This document shows, piece after piece, positions 7,718 to 14,379 of a stretch of 42,011 nucleotides of DNA. Below the pieces are notes generated by a model, which saw only the letters and a program-made list of their open reading frames with translations, was not told the DNA's origin and did no database searches. Both the position numbers and the translations under genes were made by a program. The stretch covers positions 1 to 42,011 of the forward strand of contig CAJTFN010000027.1 of NCBI GenBank assembly GCA_910575815.1, given 5' to 3'. This stretch comes from Oscillospiraceae bacterium (GTDB taxonomy: Bacteria; Bacillota; Clostridia; Oscillospirales; Oscillospiraceae). The number at the start of each line of letters is the position of its first letter. Position 1 is the stretch's first letter.

Positions 7718-8236
7718 ATGCTTCCAAAGTATGCTGGACTTCAGTTGAACGAAACCGTGATGAGCGATTTCATTATGCGTTCGGCGCTCGAAGCTGAAGA
7801 GCTTCCTATTTCCGTCGAGACAGCCCGGGAGGCCTGCCTCCAGTACATGGGGCACAGCGCGGTCGGAAACGAGGTGCTTGATGTGTTCGAGAAAGAGATG
7901 CGGCTGGATTCTGCCCTTGATGGTGTCCCGGCACTCGACGCAGTGGCTGCCCTGTCGGAGACTGTTGACCTGTATCTTCGCCAAATTGAGGAATTTGGAT
8001 ACAGGGCAGAGCATCTTTGCGGCTCAAACACGAAGGCCGCCATGGAAAAAGCCGGGATTTCCGGCAATGAGATTTATGTGGAGGCATTGTTGGGAGCCCT
8101 TATGGTCAGTGGGAGGGCCCGCATGGAAAAGGAGCATCAGAATATTCTGGAGGCAGCTGGAATCACAACAGCTGATGTTTACCGGATTGCTGATTGCTAC
8201 GAACCCTGTCAGAAAAGGCCCCTTCACTTGGCATAA
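7718..8236 (+). CDS. Hypothetical protein, 172 aa; paralogue of the 2110-2583 gene
   Basis: Second gene of the cca operon, 15 nt after cca, with AAAGGAG before ATG 7718. Helical soluble protein of unknown function. It shares an ordered set of motifs with the protein at 2110-2583 (ISVETAREACLQ, TKAAMEKAGI, ITTADVYRIADCY). Its 15-residue C-terminal tail (EPCQKRPLHLA) is not in the paralogue. Pairing with cca could hint at RNA metabolism, but nothing in the sequence proves it. Confidence 0.75.
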   Translation: MLPKYAGLQLNETVMSDFIMRSALEAEELPISVETAREACLQYMGHSAVGNEVLDVFEKEMRLDSALDGVPALDAVAALSETVDLYLRQIEEFGYRAEHLCGSNTKAAMEKAGISGNEIYVEALLGALMVSGRARMEKEHQNILEAAGITTADVYRIADCYEPCQKRPLHLA

Positions 8237-8353
8237 AAAGCCGGTATTTCCGATATCGAAGGGCATGGCTGTCATCTCTCTGTTGATATCGGCTATGCCA
8301 GGAGGAAAATGGACCATCTCGTCGACAGAAATCAACAAAAAGGAGGAATTAAC

Positions 8354-8749
8354 ATGTACTTTGTCACAAAAACCAGCCATAAGACTTCTGTCATGGGCAT
8401 TGCCCGAATCAAGGGCGATGCCTGGGACCAGATGCGTTCCGCAGTTTTCGAGGAATTGGAAAGCCGGGATGCGCTGGGCTCCTTTCGTCACGTTGCTGAA
8501 GCGCGGCTGGCGCAGGACGGTGGAGTGTTCCAATATGACGGTGTAACCACCCGCATCGACTCTCTCTCCGGCAGTTCCGCCTTCGTGGATGGGAATGGGT
8601 ACCTCGCACAGTTTCACATCTCGGAGTTCCCGGATGATAAGCTGGTGACGCCCGTCCTGGCCGCCCTGGCGGAGGGCTGGGAACAGTACGGGCTCACCGG
8701 GAAACAGAAGTCCCAGGCGGAAGGCCTACTGCGAAAATTGACGGAGTAG
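8354..8749 (+). CDS. Hypothetical protein, 131 aa
   Basis: Starts at ATG 8354 after AAAAAGGAGG; the longer frame lacks a ribosome binding site. Compact alpha/beta protein (MYFVTKTSHKTSVMGIARI, then a variable core and LTGKQKSQAEGLLRKL). No recognised family. The opening beta strand resembles the small proteins starting MKLYAVVKVCEV (33705) and MFRIVQTGKT (34230), so they may be distant relatives. The 117-nt gap before it contains an inverted repeat CCGATATC / GATATCGG (about 8249-8300). Confidence 0.7.
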   Translation: MYFVTKTSHKTSVMGIARIKGDAWDQMRSAVFEELESRDALGSFRHVAEARLAQDGGVFQYDGVTTRIDSLSGSSAFVDGNGYLAQFHISEFPDDKLVTPVLAALAEGWEQYGLTGKQKSQAEGLLRKLTE

Positions 8750-8754
8750 GTACG

Positions 8755-8782
8755 CTCTTTTGCTTTGGCAGAAGAGGCTCTT
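8755..8782 (+). terminator. Weak hairpin terminator of the cca operon
   Basis: CTCTT-TGC / GCA-AAGAG hairpin followed by GCTCTTTCC, immediately after the 131-aa gene. Confidence 0.4.
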
Positions 8783-8789
8783 TCCATTT

Positions 8790-8799
8790 GCATATAATA
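8790..8799 (+). promoter_or_regulatory. GCATATAATA promoter box of tnpB
   Basis: Perfect consensus, 31 nt before the tnpB start. A second TATAAT-like sequence (GTATAATAC) follows at 8803. Confidence 0.5.
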
Positions 8800-8830
8800 G
8801 TTGTATAATACACAAGAAGGAGGGGATGGT

Positions 8831-10394
8831 ATGCCTATTCATAGACCGGGCCAAACGGTTCGGGAAACACCAACTCATGTGCTGAGGCTGCCCCTCTGTT
8901 TGGAGCCATGGCAGGCTGCTGAGATTGACAAAACCTTCGAGGCAAGCCGCCTGCTATACAAACAGCCTTGTCCGCAGATTCAAACGACAATACAGGCTGT
9001 ACCAACACACCCGGCAGTACAAAATCTCCACCACGGCCTTGACGGACAAGAAGTCTTCCAAGAAGGCAAAATCCAGGGCGCGGGCCATCCTCAAGCAGAC
9101 CCAGGAGGAATATGGCTTCACCCGTCCGGCGTTTGAGGCCGCCTCCTCCGAGCTCTGCGGTGGCTGGCTGAAAGACCGGCTGTACAGCATGGTCCGGCAA
9201 AAGGTGGCCGCGGACTGCTGGAGGGCCTTCTCCACCCTGCTGGGCGGCAAAGGCAAGGAGGTCAAGTACAGAGGCTTCCATGACAAGGAGGCTGCCCTCC
9301 AGAACAAGTGGAACCAGGGACCCTTTCGCTACGACAACGGGTACTTTATCATTGGGAAGCTCACCATTCCGGTAGAGTTCCCGAAGCATGACCCATATGT
9401 GGAAGCATGTATGGCGCACCGTGTCAAGTATTGCAGTCTTTCCCGTTATGAGATTCGCGGTAAGACCCGCTACCAGCTCCTGTTGTACCTGGAAGGCTTT
9501 GCTCCGGTCAAGGTTACCAAGGACGGAGAATTCAAGCATCCTATTGCGCCAGGCGAGGAGGTTGGCATTGATATTGGGACTCAGACCATAGCTATTTCTT
9601 CCAGGAACGGCGTGTGGGCCGGCGTCCTGGCCTCAGAGCTGGGCGATGTCCAGTCTTTGGAGAATAAAATCAACTGCCTCAACCGGGCTATGGACCGCTC
9701 CAGAAGGGCTACAAATCCATGGGCCTTTCGGGAAGATGGGCAGGTCATTCCTGCTGTGGAGCTGCCTCCAGAGCATCGGAACCGATACGGCCGCCACGAT
9801 TGGCATGAAAGCAACCATTATGCCGCCATGAAAGCCAGGCGGAAAGAACTCTATCGCAAGCGGGCGGCTATCCGCCGGCAGAGCCACTGGCTGCTGATTC
9901 AGAGAATCGTATCCCTGGGGACGGTTATCCATGTCGAGAAGATGAACTTCAATACTCTGGCGAAACGGGCGAAGCAAACTAAAAAGTCCGCCAGGACGGG
10001 GAGATGCCTTTCAAAAAAGCGGTTCGGGCACTCTATTGCGAACCGGGCCCCGGCCATGCTGATAGAGATGCTTGGCAATAAGGTCGCCGCCCTGGGTGGA
10101 ACCCTGTATAAGAGCAACCCATGGGAAATTAAGGCCAGCCAGGTGGACCACCAGACCCGCGAATATACCAAAAAGAGCCTCAGCCAGAGGTTCCACTACC
10201 TGAAGGATGGAACGGCTATCCAGCGAGACTACTACTCCGCGTTCATAGAGCAGCATGTCGACGAGGAAAACAACATCGTTAATTTTGAAGCCTGCGCCCG
10301 GGACTTCCCGGGTTTCTATAAAATGTACCAGGCGGACTACGCCCGCCTGGCAGCATTGAACGGATACCTGCCCACAAGTATGGGCATTAAGTAA
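8831..10394 (+). pseudogene. tnpB: TnpB-type RNA-guided nuclease gene, frameshifted near 8960
   Basis: IS200/IS605-type TnpB. The N-terminus begins at ATG 8831 after AAGGAGGGG and reads LRLPLCLEPWQAAEIDKTF then FEASRLLY. There an extra A in TACAAACAGC moves the frame, and NSLVRRFKRQY continues in the frame that runs to 10394. RuvC residues are present: GIDIGTQ (first Asp), VIHVEKMNF (Glu), and IQRDYYSAF in place of the usual DRDxNAA (last Asp). The C-terminal CxxC...CxxC zinc ribbon is missing, as in the subfamily ending with KKSLSQRFHYLKDG...QRDxYSAF. No TnpA is present. The frameshift may be inactivating, an assembly error or a recoding site. Confidence 0.85.
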
Positions 10395-10640
10395 TAATTC
10401 TTGAAATAGTACCTATAAACCAATAAACCGGCCTGATTCCGCCGAGACTGCCACGAAGCCGCCTTCGGGCGGCGGAAAAATCGCCTGCAAACGATGGGCA
10501 GTAAAGTCCTCCGGTCAAAAGCTGTACGCCCAGCAGAAACGCAGGAGTCGATGCCATTGCCTGCGCGGAGCTGGGAAAAGGCTCGTAGCCCTGGAATCCC
10601 CCGTCTTTAGGCGTGGGGGAGGAATCAAACCGTACCTATG
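10395..10640 (+). ncRNA. Candidate TnpB guide-RNA (omega RNA) and IS right end
   Basis: The 245 nt after tnpB contain a GCCGCC-ttcg-GGGCGGC hairpin and finish with CCCCCGTCTTTAGGCGTGGGGG, a terminal hairpin typical of IS200/IS605-group right ends, then AGGAATCAAAC. TnpB guide RNAs normally overlap the 3' end of the gene and end at such a right end. Confidence 0.5.
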
Positions 10641-10720
10641 CACGGAAACCCCTTGCCGGAGGCGGCGATTTGGAGTATTTCATCGCTAGGGGCCTGCGGG
10701 CCGCTACTGACTAATAAGAA

Positions 10721-10743
10721 AACCACCCCGTTTAGGGGTGGTT
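10721..10743. terminator. Bidirectional terminator between tnpB and the secreted-protein gene
   Basis: AACCACCCC / GGGGTGGTT hairpin. TTCTCTT follows on the plus strand and TTTTCTT on the minus strand. Confidence 0.65.
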
Positions 10744-10830
10744 CTCTTATGCAGTGAGCAGATTTACCTTTTCCAGACCAGGAAGAGTGCGGCCATGCTG
10801 CCTTCACCAAGGATACCAGCGACATAGTAG

Positions 10831-10876
10831 CTTGACAGCTCCCCCCCTCTGCCTTTAGGTATGGGGAATTGTCAAA
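10831..10876 (+). mobile_element. Second IS200/IS605-like right-end hairpin
   Basis: TTGACAGCTCCCC, CTGCCTTTAGGTATGGGGA and TTGTCAA form the kind of CTCCCC...CTTTAGG...GGGG...TTGTCA end seen at TnpB-type insertion sequences. It is not attached to a transposase gene and overlaps the stop of the secreted protein at 10872. It may be an end scar. Confidence 0.4.
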
Positions 10877-11468
10877 GTTTGTTGATTGCCACAATTTTCC
10901 CCTGCATGGGGGTTCCGAAAGACATATCGCCCATCAGAGCGGCATCCCTGGGAATCGAGTTTTTGTCAACGATGAACTCTACTACGTTGCCTTCCCTGTG
11001 CTGATTTCTCTCGTCAGTATCGCAATCACGCTTGATATCCGACACCAGGGCCGTGAAGACAAATCCAGAGTCCAGAACGATTTCGAACACATCCCCGCAT
11101 GCTTCGGCGTAATATGTGCCCATAGCTACCATATATGCGCCGCCGTACCGCCGGAACCCGTATTCGTCCGTCGTGGCATCCTGCTGGAGAGCCCACTGAG
11201 ATGTTGTGCGGTCCGTGATTGCTCGGTAGTCCATGAACCGCTTCGCACCGCTCTCTTCCTCCGGAACCTCATAGGGAGTGCCCGGTATCGCATCCAGGGA
11301 TGCGTACTGCGTAGCCGGGATTTCATCATGCCCATTGTAGTTGGCCGCCTCCTCCACAATCGTCTCCTCGAACGTTTCCGCTTCGGCCGTCTCGAATCCG
11401 GCCCTCATGGGAAACATGGCCAGAAGGAACACACTGGCAAGGCCAATACCCAATCTTCCAAACCACAT
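10872..11468 (-). CDS. Secreted protein, 198 aa, double-psi barrel-like C-terminus
   Basis: Starts at ATG 11468 after CAGGAGG. Signal peptide WFGRLGIGLASVFLLAMF, probable cleavage after ETAEAE. The mature part has an acidic linker, then YGGAYMVAMGTYYAEACGDVFEIVLD and a segment with FTALVSDIKRDCDTD and GNVVEFIVD. This pattern (MGTYY...G..F.I.L..G..F.AL.SD.K) resembles beta-barrel domains of the 3D/RlpA type found in cell-wall-acting proteins. The assignment is tentative. Two cysteines in the mature part could pair. It probably acts at the cell envelope, fitting a conjugation or envelope role. It has its own promoter box at 11502. Confidence 0.65.
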   Translation of the reverse strand: MWFGRLGIGLASVFLLAMFPMRAGFETAEAETFEETIVEEAANYNGHDEIPATQYASLDAIPGTPYEVPEEESGAKRFMDYRAITDRTTSQWALQQDATTDEYGFRRYGGAYMVAMGTYYAEACGDVFEIVLDSGFVFTALVSDIKRDCDTDERNQHREGNVVEFIVDKNSIPRDAALMGDMSFGTPMQGKIVAINKL

Positions 11469-11501
11469 AAAATGAAACCTCCTGAGTTTTGTTCTTGGAG
11501 G

Positions 11502-11511
11502 CATTGTATGC
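11502..11511 (-). promoter_or_regulatory. GCATACAATG promoter box of the secreted-protein gene
   Basis: Located 34 nt upstream of the start codon. The right half of bipartite element copy 4 (CTCTTTTTGCCAAATC) abuts it with no spacer. Confidence 0.5.
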
Positions 11512-11565
11512 GATTTGGCAAAAAGAGATTCCATTGTTGGCGGCTAAGGCCGCGAAGCCCGACAC
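11512..11565 (-). repeat. Bipartite intergenic element, copy 4
   Basis: Minus strand TGTCGGGC, 29 nt, CTCTTTTTGCCAAATC. It starts within a few bases of the DUF1294 stop codon. Confidence 0.6.
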
Positions 11566-11568
11566 CGT

Positions 11569-11823
11569 TTAGTGGGCCAGCAGCCACCCTGCCCCAAGCG
11601 CTTGCGCCGCCGCCAAGGCCGGGAAGCCGTACCGGAAGTACCAGTGGCGGGTCTTGTGCTGGAAGAAGAACATCCCGGCGGTTCCACCAACAGCTCCTCC
11701 CAGGAGAGCGGCCCCGAACAGCGTTTTCTCCGGAATGCGCCACCCGCCCTGCTTGGCATAGGCTTTATCAAGGCCTATCAGGGCGAAAGCTACGAGGTTC
11801 ATGAGGATGAACAAAATGGTCAC
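11569..11823 (-). CDS. DUF1294 family small membrane protein, 84 aa
   Basis: Matches the DUF1294 pattern: a first membrane helix (ILFILMNLVAFALIGLDKAYA), the conserved GLDK-x-x-A-x-x-x-x-W-R-I-P-E motif, a glycine-rich second helix (LFGAALLGGAVGGTAGMFFF), then the HKT(R/K)HWYFRYGFP motif and a third helix. Length is normal for the family, whose function is unknown. The start is GTG 11823, with GGA upstream. A GCATAACATT box lies at 11853-11862. Confidence 0.85.
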   Translation of the reverse strand: MTILFILMNLVAFALIGLDKAYAKQGGWRIPEKTLFGAALLGGAVGGTAGMFFFQHKTRHWYFRYGFPALAAAQALGAGWLLAH

Positions 11824-11852
11824 AGAAATCGTTCCTTTCCGCTAGTTTTCTG

Positions 11853-11862
11853 AATGTTATGC
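11853..11862 (-). promoter_or_regulatory. GCATAACATT promoter-like box
   Basis: 30 nt upstream of the GTG start of the DUF1294 gene and 30 nt after the terminator of the tRNA cluster. Confidence 0.4.
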
Positions 11863-11893
11863 ATGAAAGAGGGAATGAAATGCAAAAGTGCGA

Positions 11894-11913
11894 GGCCAGC
11901 CCGAAGGCTGGCC
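11894..11913 (-). terminator. Terminator of the tRNA cluster
   Basis: GGCCAGCC-cgaa-GGCTGGCC hairpin followed on the minus strand by TCGCACTTTTGC, about 55 nt beyond the last tRNA-like gene. Confidence 0.6.
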
Positions 11914-11967
11914 CCAGAATTACCGATTGCTTTTAGATAGAAGGTTTGGGGTGCCACACACGCCCCA

Positions 11968-12044
11968 TGGTACTGACGGGAGGACTCGAACCTCCGCCTT
12001 TCTGGCCGACAGACCAGCCGCTCGTCCCGTCGAGCTGCATCAGT
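11968..12044 (-). tRNA. tRNA-like gene with 8-nt anticodon loop (GTC, Asp-like?)
   Basis: Acceptor ACTGATG / CGTCAGT pairs over 7 bp, the CCA is encoded, the D-arm is GCTC/GAGC and the T-arm is GGAGG-TTCGAGT-CCTCC. Between the D and T arms there are 24 nt instead of 23. The best fit is a CTGG/CCAG stem (with a G-A closing mismatch) and an 8-nt loop TCTGTCGG. The triplet after T is GTC, which would read Asp codons, but the register is ambiguous. It could be a +1-type tRNA, a degenerate tRNA or a decoy. Confidence 0.6.
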
Positions 12045-12162
12045 ATGTTTTGCAACGGGTGGTGGGGCTGGCTATTGCAGCCCAGCCCTCACTCGTTGTC
12101 CCTTGTCAGCCACCCGAACTTTAATATCACAGGAGGTTTTGGAGCGCTGCCATACGCTCTAA

Positions 12163-12242
12163 TGGTGCCGGTGGATGGGCTCGAACCACCATTTCTGCCA
12201 GCAACGAGTGCTGGCCGCTCTGCCAAATTGAGCTACCCCGGC
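12163..12242 (-). tRNA. tRNA-like gene with 9-nt anticodon loop
   Basis: Acceptor GCCGGGG / CACCGGC with one mismatch, encoded CCA, D-stem GCTC/GAGC, T-arm GGTGG-TTCGAGC-CCATC. The 5-bp anticodon stem GCCAG/CTGGC encloses CACTCGTTG; the outer CA/TG can pair, leaving only CTCGT. No placement gives the normal 7-nt loop with U33 and a purine at 37. CGT or TCG could be presented as the triplet. Confidence 0.6.
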
Positions 12243-12324
12243 ATAGGCCCCTGGCCAGCCGCGCAACCAGCCAGGGAAAGAAGCGCAAAGCGAGAAAGGA
12301 ATGTAGATTGGGGACCAAGCCCCG

Positions 12325-12400
12325 TGGAGCTGACGGAGGGGGTCGAACCCTCGCCCTCCTGATTACGAATCAGGCGCTCTGCCAACTGAGCTACACCAGC
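12325..12400 (-). tRNA. tRNA-Thr(CGT)
   Basis: Regular 76-nt tRNA with encoded CCA: acceptor GCTGGTG / CGTCAGC, D-arm GCTC/GAGC, anticodon stem CCTGA/TCAGG with loop TTCGTAA (anticodon CGT), T-arm GAGGG-TTCGACC-CCCTC. A GCATATAATA box ends 11 nt upstream, so transcription likely begins just before the mature 5' end. Confidence 0.9.
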
Positions 12401-12410
12401 GTATATGTTT

Positions 12411-12420
12411 TATTATATGC
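12411..12420 (-). promoter_or_regulatory. GCATATAATA promoter box of the tRNA cluster
   Basis: Perfect consensus 11 nt upstream of the tRNA-Thr(CGT) 5' end. This is the best evidence that the box is a -10 promoter element, since the start site is constrained. No TTGACA-like hexamer sits 16-18 nt upstream. Confidence 0.6.
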
Positions 12421-12633
12421 AGACTGAACGGGTTTTATTTGCCCACGCCGGCCCGAAGGCCGGCCCGGGGCTATGAAAGGATGTTCACCGGGCACAATTC
12501 ACCCGGGTGGTGGCGGCAGAAGGGTCATGCCCCCTCAACCGGCATATATCTCCGGGGCCTTCCCCCGGAGAATCTTGGCCCGAGGGCCGACAGGGCTTTC
12601 CGCCCTATTGTGGAGCAGTCTTCTCCGCCCCAG
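12421..12633 (-). other. Structured intergenic stretch between tRNA genes
   Basis: No gene seen. It contains a strong GCCGGCC-cgaa-GGCCGGC-type hairpin (about 12447-12465), a CACCCGGG / CCCGGTG hairpin (about 12484-12512) and a CTCCGGGG / CCCCGGAG hairpin (about 12550-12573) in the spacer after tRNA-Pro. These are probably processing or termination structures. Confidence 0.35.
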
Positions 12634-12709
12634 TGGTCCGAGATGGGAGGTTCGAACTCCCGACCTGATGGTCCCAAACCACCCGCGCTACCAACTGCGC
12701 TAATCCCGG
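12634..12709 (-). tRNA. tRNA-Pro(TGG)
   Basis: Regular 76-nt tRNA with encoded CCA: acceptor CCGGGAT / ATCTCGG, D-arm GCGC/GCGC, anticodon stem GGTGG/CCATC with loop TTTGGGA (anticodon TGG, G37), T-arm GGGAG-TTCGAAC-CTCCC. It lies 16 nt after the stop of the upstream membrane-protein gene, so it is probably processed from that transcript. Confidence 0.88.
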
Positions 12710-12725
12710 ATATGTGGGCAATATT

Positions 12726-13118
12726 TTAGCCCGCGATAGGCCAGGGAAACATCACCAGGGCCATCAGCGCCACGCCCAGGCACAGCCTCCCAGCCCAGAA
12801 CCCAAGCTCCGCCACGACGGGCTGGTCACCCAGCCCCTGGACTGCCGACAGCTTGGGATGCTTGGGCCGGTATGCAATCGTAATACGGTCGCCCACACTC
12901 AGGTGGTCGATGTCACACTTACTTACATACCGCCGCCGGAAGTATCCGTCCTCCGCCGGGTAGTTGACCGTCAGCAGGAACGACTTTTCACCAAATGGCT
13001 CAATGCGTAAAATGGTTCCTTTCGTTTGCCGGGAAAACAGAGCCGGGCTGAAGAGGAGCGCCAAGTGCGCGATAATGTGGAATATGCAGGCCCAGCACAT
13101 GAAAATCAGAAATTCCAC
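12726..13118 (-). CDS. Small membrane protein, 130 aa (DUF3592-like)
   Basis: Two-end membrane topology: an N-terminal helix (FLIFMCWACIFHIIAHLALLF), an extracellular or cytosolic beta-rich middle (GTILRIEPFGEKSFLLTVNY, GYFRRRYVS, VGDRITIAYRPKHP), and a C-terminal helix (LGFWAGRLCLGVALMALVMF). The middle pattern (V-G-D-x-I-x-I-x-Y-x-P-x-x-P) resembles DUF3592. GTG 13118 with GGAGG upstream is the start. It is the last protein gene of a four-gene set transcribed between tRNA genes. Confidence 0.65.
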   Translation of the reverse strand: MEFLIFMCWACIFHIIAHLALLFSPALFSRQTKGTILRIEPFGEKSFLLTVNYPAEDGYFRRRYVSKCDIDHLSVGDRITIAYRPKHPKLSAVQGLGDQPVVAELGFWAGRLCLGVALMALVMFPWPIAG

Positions 13119-13130
13119 AATGAACCCTCC

Positions 13131-13373
13131 TTAGACAATTTGCGGATTCTGAGAGAACAGGCCAATGAAGATGGCCATATCCGCCGGCTGGGAGCAGAAT
13201 AACTCCAGCTCTTCGCCCTTGTCTTGCAGCAAATTCCCCATAGCGATGTACCGGGAAAACATCGACTTGAGGGACAGGCGGTCCCCCTTGGCGTCCTCCA
13301 GCCAGACATCGCCCTTACAGCGGTCTACCGCCGCCAAAAAATCGTTGACCTCATTGATATTGGAAAGCTTCAC
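13131..13373 (-). CDS. Conserved small hypothetical protein, 80 aa
   Basis: Acidic soluble protein: NINEVNDFLAAVDRCKGDVW, then LSLKSMFSRYIAMGNLL and EELELFCSQPADMAIF. I recall very similar short proteins in many Clostridia mobile elements, always unannotated or misnamed. Function is unknown. GTG 13373 follows GGGAGGG; its first codon overlaps the stop of the next gene upstream by 4 nt, indicating translational coupling. Confidence 0.75.
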   Translation of the reverse strand: MKLSNINEVNDFLAAVDRCKGDVWLEDAKGDRLSLKSMFSRYIAMGNLLQDKGEELELFCSQPADMAIFIGLFSQNPQIV

Positions 13374-13630
13374 GATACTTCCCTCCCTTCTGGGTTAGAA
13401 TTAAGTCTGCGCAGTCCCATTTCCAAATCCTCGAAGAAATTGAGCCCAAAGGCCGGGCTGCTGTTGTTTGTGGTAGTCATTTCGAGAATTTTTACACAGG
13501 CCAACGCACTCTGATACGAGGGAGTTTCCTCCCTATTTTGCTCTTCCCTGGGCCATTGCCGCTGGTCGACGAGCCCAAAAGCCAACACGGGCAAAAACAT
13601 GCAGGCCAGGCAAATCAGCAACTCACCCAT
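13370..13630 (-). CDS. Small hypothetical protein with N-terminal hydrophobic helix, 86 aa
   Basis: N-terminal signal or anchor (LLICLACMFLPVLAFGLV) followed by a charged 65-residue region, SYQSALACVKILEMT and a C-terminal FFEDLEMGLRRLNSN helix. No family recognised. Start ATG 13630 overlaps the end of the upstream gene by 8 nt, and the stop overlaps the next start, so it belongs to a tightly coupled operon. Confidence 0.6.
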   Translation of the reverse strand: MGELLICLACMFLPVLAFGLVDQRQWPREEQNREETPSYQSALACVKILEMTTTNNSSPAFGLNFFEDLEMGLRRLNSNPEGREVS

Positions 13631-13949
13631 TTCCCGCGCCCCCCATGTAACCCCGCATATCGCAGTTCAGTGCATCCCCAAATTCCTCCTTCAGGGAGTC
13701 CATTGCCTTGTCAAAGGACTGGGCCGGAGCGTCTACCGATTGAGTCATACCGAGGACTTCCCGGCATATGGTGCCATTTTGGAAAGCCGGGGCATTCGAC
13801 CGCTGCCACAAAAGATACAGGTAGAAGGCGAAGAGGCCAGTCGGGTATATGAATATGGACAGGACCTCCAGCAAGGAGGCGCCCTGGAGAGCGAGAAACC
13901 AGGCAAGCAGGGACAATACGGCATATGTGCCAAGCATGAAGTACCCCAC
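13623..13949 (-). CDS. Small membrane protein, 108 aa
   Basis: Two adjacent membrane helices (MLGTYAVLSLLAWFLALQ and LSIFIYPTGLFAFYLYLLW) and an acidic C-terminal tail (DKAMDSLKEEFGDAL). GTG 13949, 7 nt after AGGGGG, is the best start; ATG 13937 is the alternative. The longer frame runs into the tRNA-Gly gene and is not credible. First protein gene after the tRNA-Gly and tRNA-Thr pair. No known family. Confidence 0.6.
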   Translation of the reverse strand: MGYFMLGTYAVLSLLAWFLALQGASLLEVLSIFIYPTGLFAFYLYLLWQRSNAPAFQNGTICREVLGMTQSVDAPAQSFDKAMDSLKEEFGDALNCDMRGYMGGAGNG

Positions 13950-13973
13950 AGAGATACCCCCTTTCTGGGAAGA

Positions 13974-14049
13974 TGGAGCAGCCGACGGGACTCGAACCCG
14001 CAAAGACCTGCGTGGAAGGCAGGGGCCCTGCCGATTGGGCTACGGCCGC
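13974..14049 (-). tRNA. tRNA-Gly(TCC)
   Basis: Regular 76-nt tRNA with encoded CCA: acceptor GCGGCCG / CGGCTGC, D-arm GCCC/GGGC, anticodon stem CCTGC/GCAGG with loop CTTCCAC (anticodon TCC), T-arm GCGGG-TTCGAGT-CCCGT. It is 3 nt from tRNA-Thr(TGT). Confidence 0.9.
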
Positions 14050-14052
14050 GTG

Positions 14053-14128
14053 TGGAGCTGGAGACAGGATTCGAACCTGCGACCTGCTGAGTACAAATCA
14101 GCCACTCTTCCAACTGAGCTACACCAGC
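14053..14128 (-). tRNA. tRNA-Thr(TGT)
   Basis: 76 nt with encoded CCA: acceptor GCTGGTG / CTCCAGC (one T-T mismatch), D-arm GCTC/GAGT, anticodon stem GCTGA/TCAGC with loop TTTGTAC (anticodon TGT), T-arm GCAGG-TTCGAAT-CCTGT. The 5' half is nearly identical to tRNA-Thr(CGT). Confidence 0.88.
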
Positions 14129-14133
14129 AAATT

Positions 14134-14170
14134 AGGTGCCGGAGCGTGAACCTTCCTCCGCTACCCCGGC
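14134..14170 (-). pseudogene. Truncated tRNA: acceptor plus short arm only
   Basis: GCCGGGG pairs perfectly over 7 bp with CTCCGGC, followed by A and CCT (CCA with its last base changed). Only about 19 nt lie between, including GGTTCACG, so the D and anticodon arms are absent. The 5' part (GCCGGGGTAGC) matches the tRNA-like gene at 12163-12242. It is either a deletion remnant or a minimal tRNA mimic. From here to 14379 there is no gene; the sequence holds a CTCCTG/CAGGAG-type hairpin and is AT-rich. Confidence 0.5.
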
Positions 14171-14379
14171 TTGCTGCCTCCTTTTTTCAGGAGACGCAGC
14201 GGTTTTTTGCCAACACAATTTCCTAAAGAAGTGGTATTTGATTTTACAAGCAAACCATGAACTTCTACGACAACAAATAAACTATAAATAACATGGACAA
14301 TGTAAAACCTTGTACTTTTCAACCTTTATCATCTATTCATTATTTAGATGGAGCATTAGCGTTGGCAAGGAAAAGAGAG

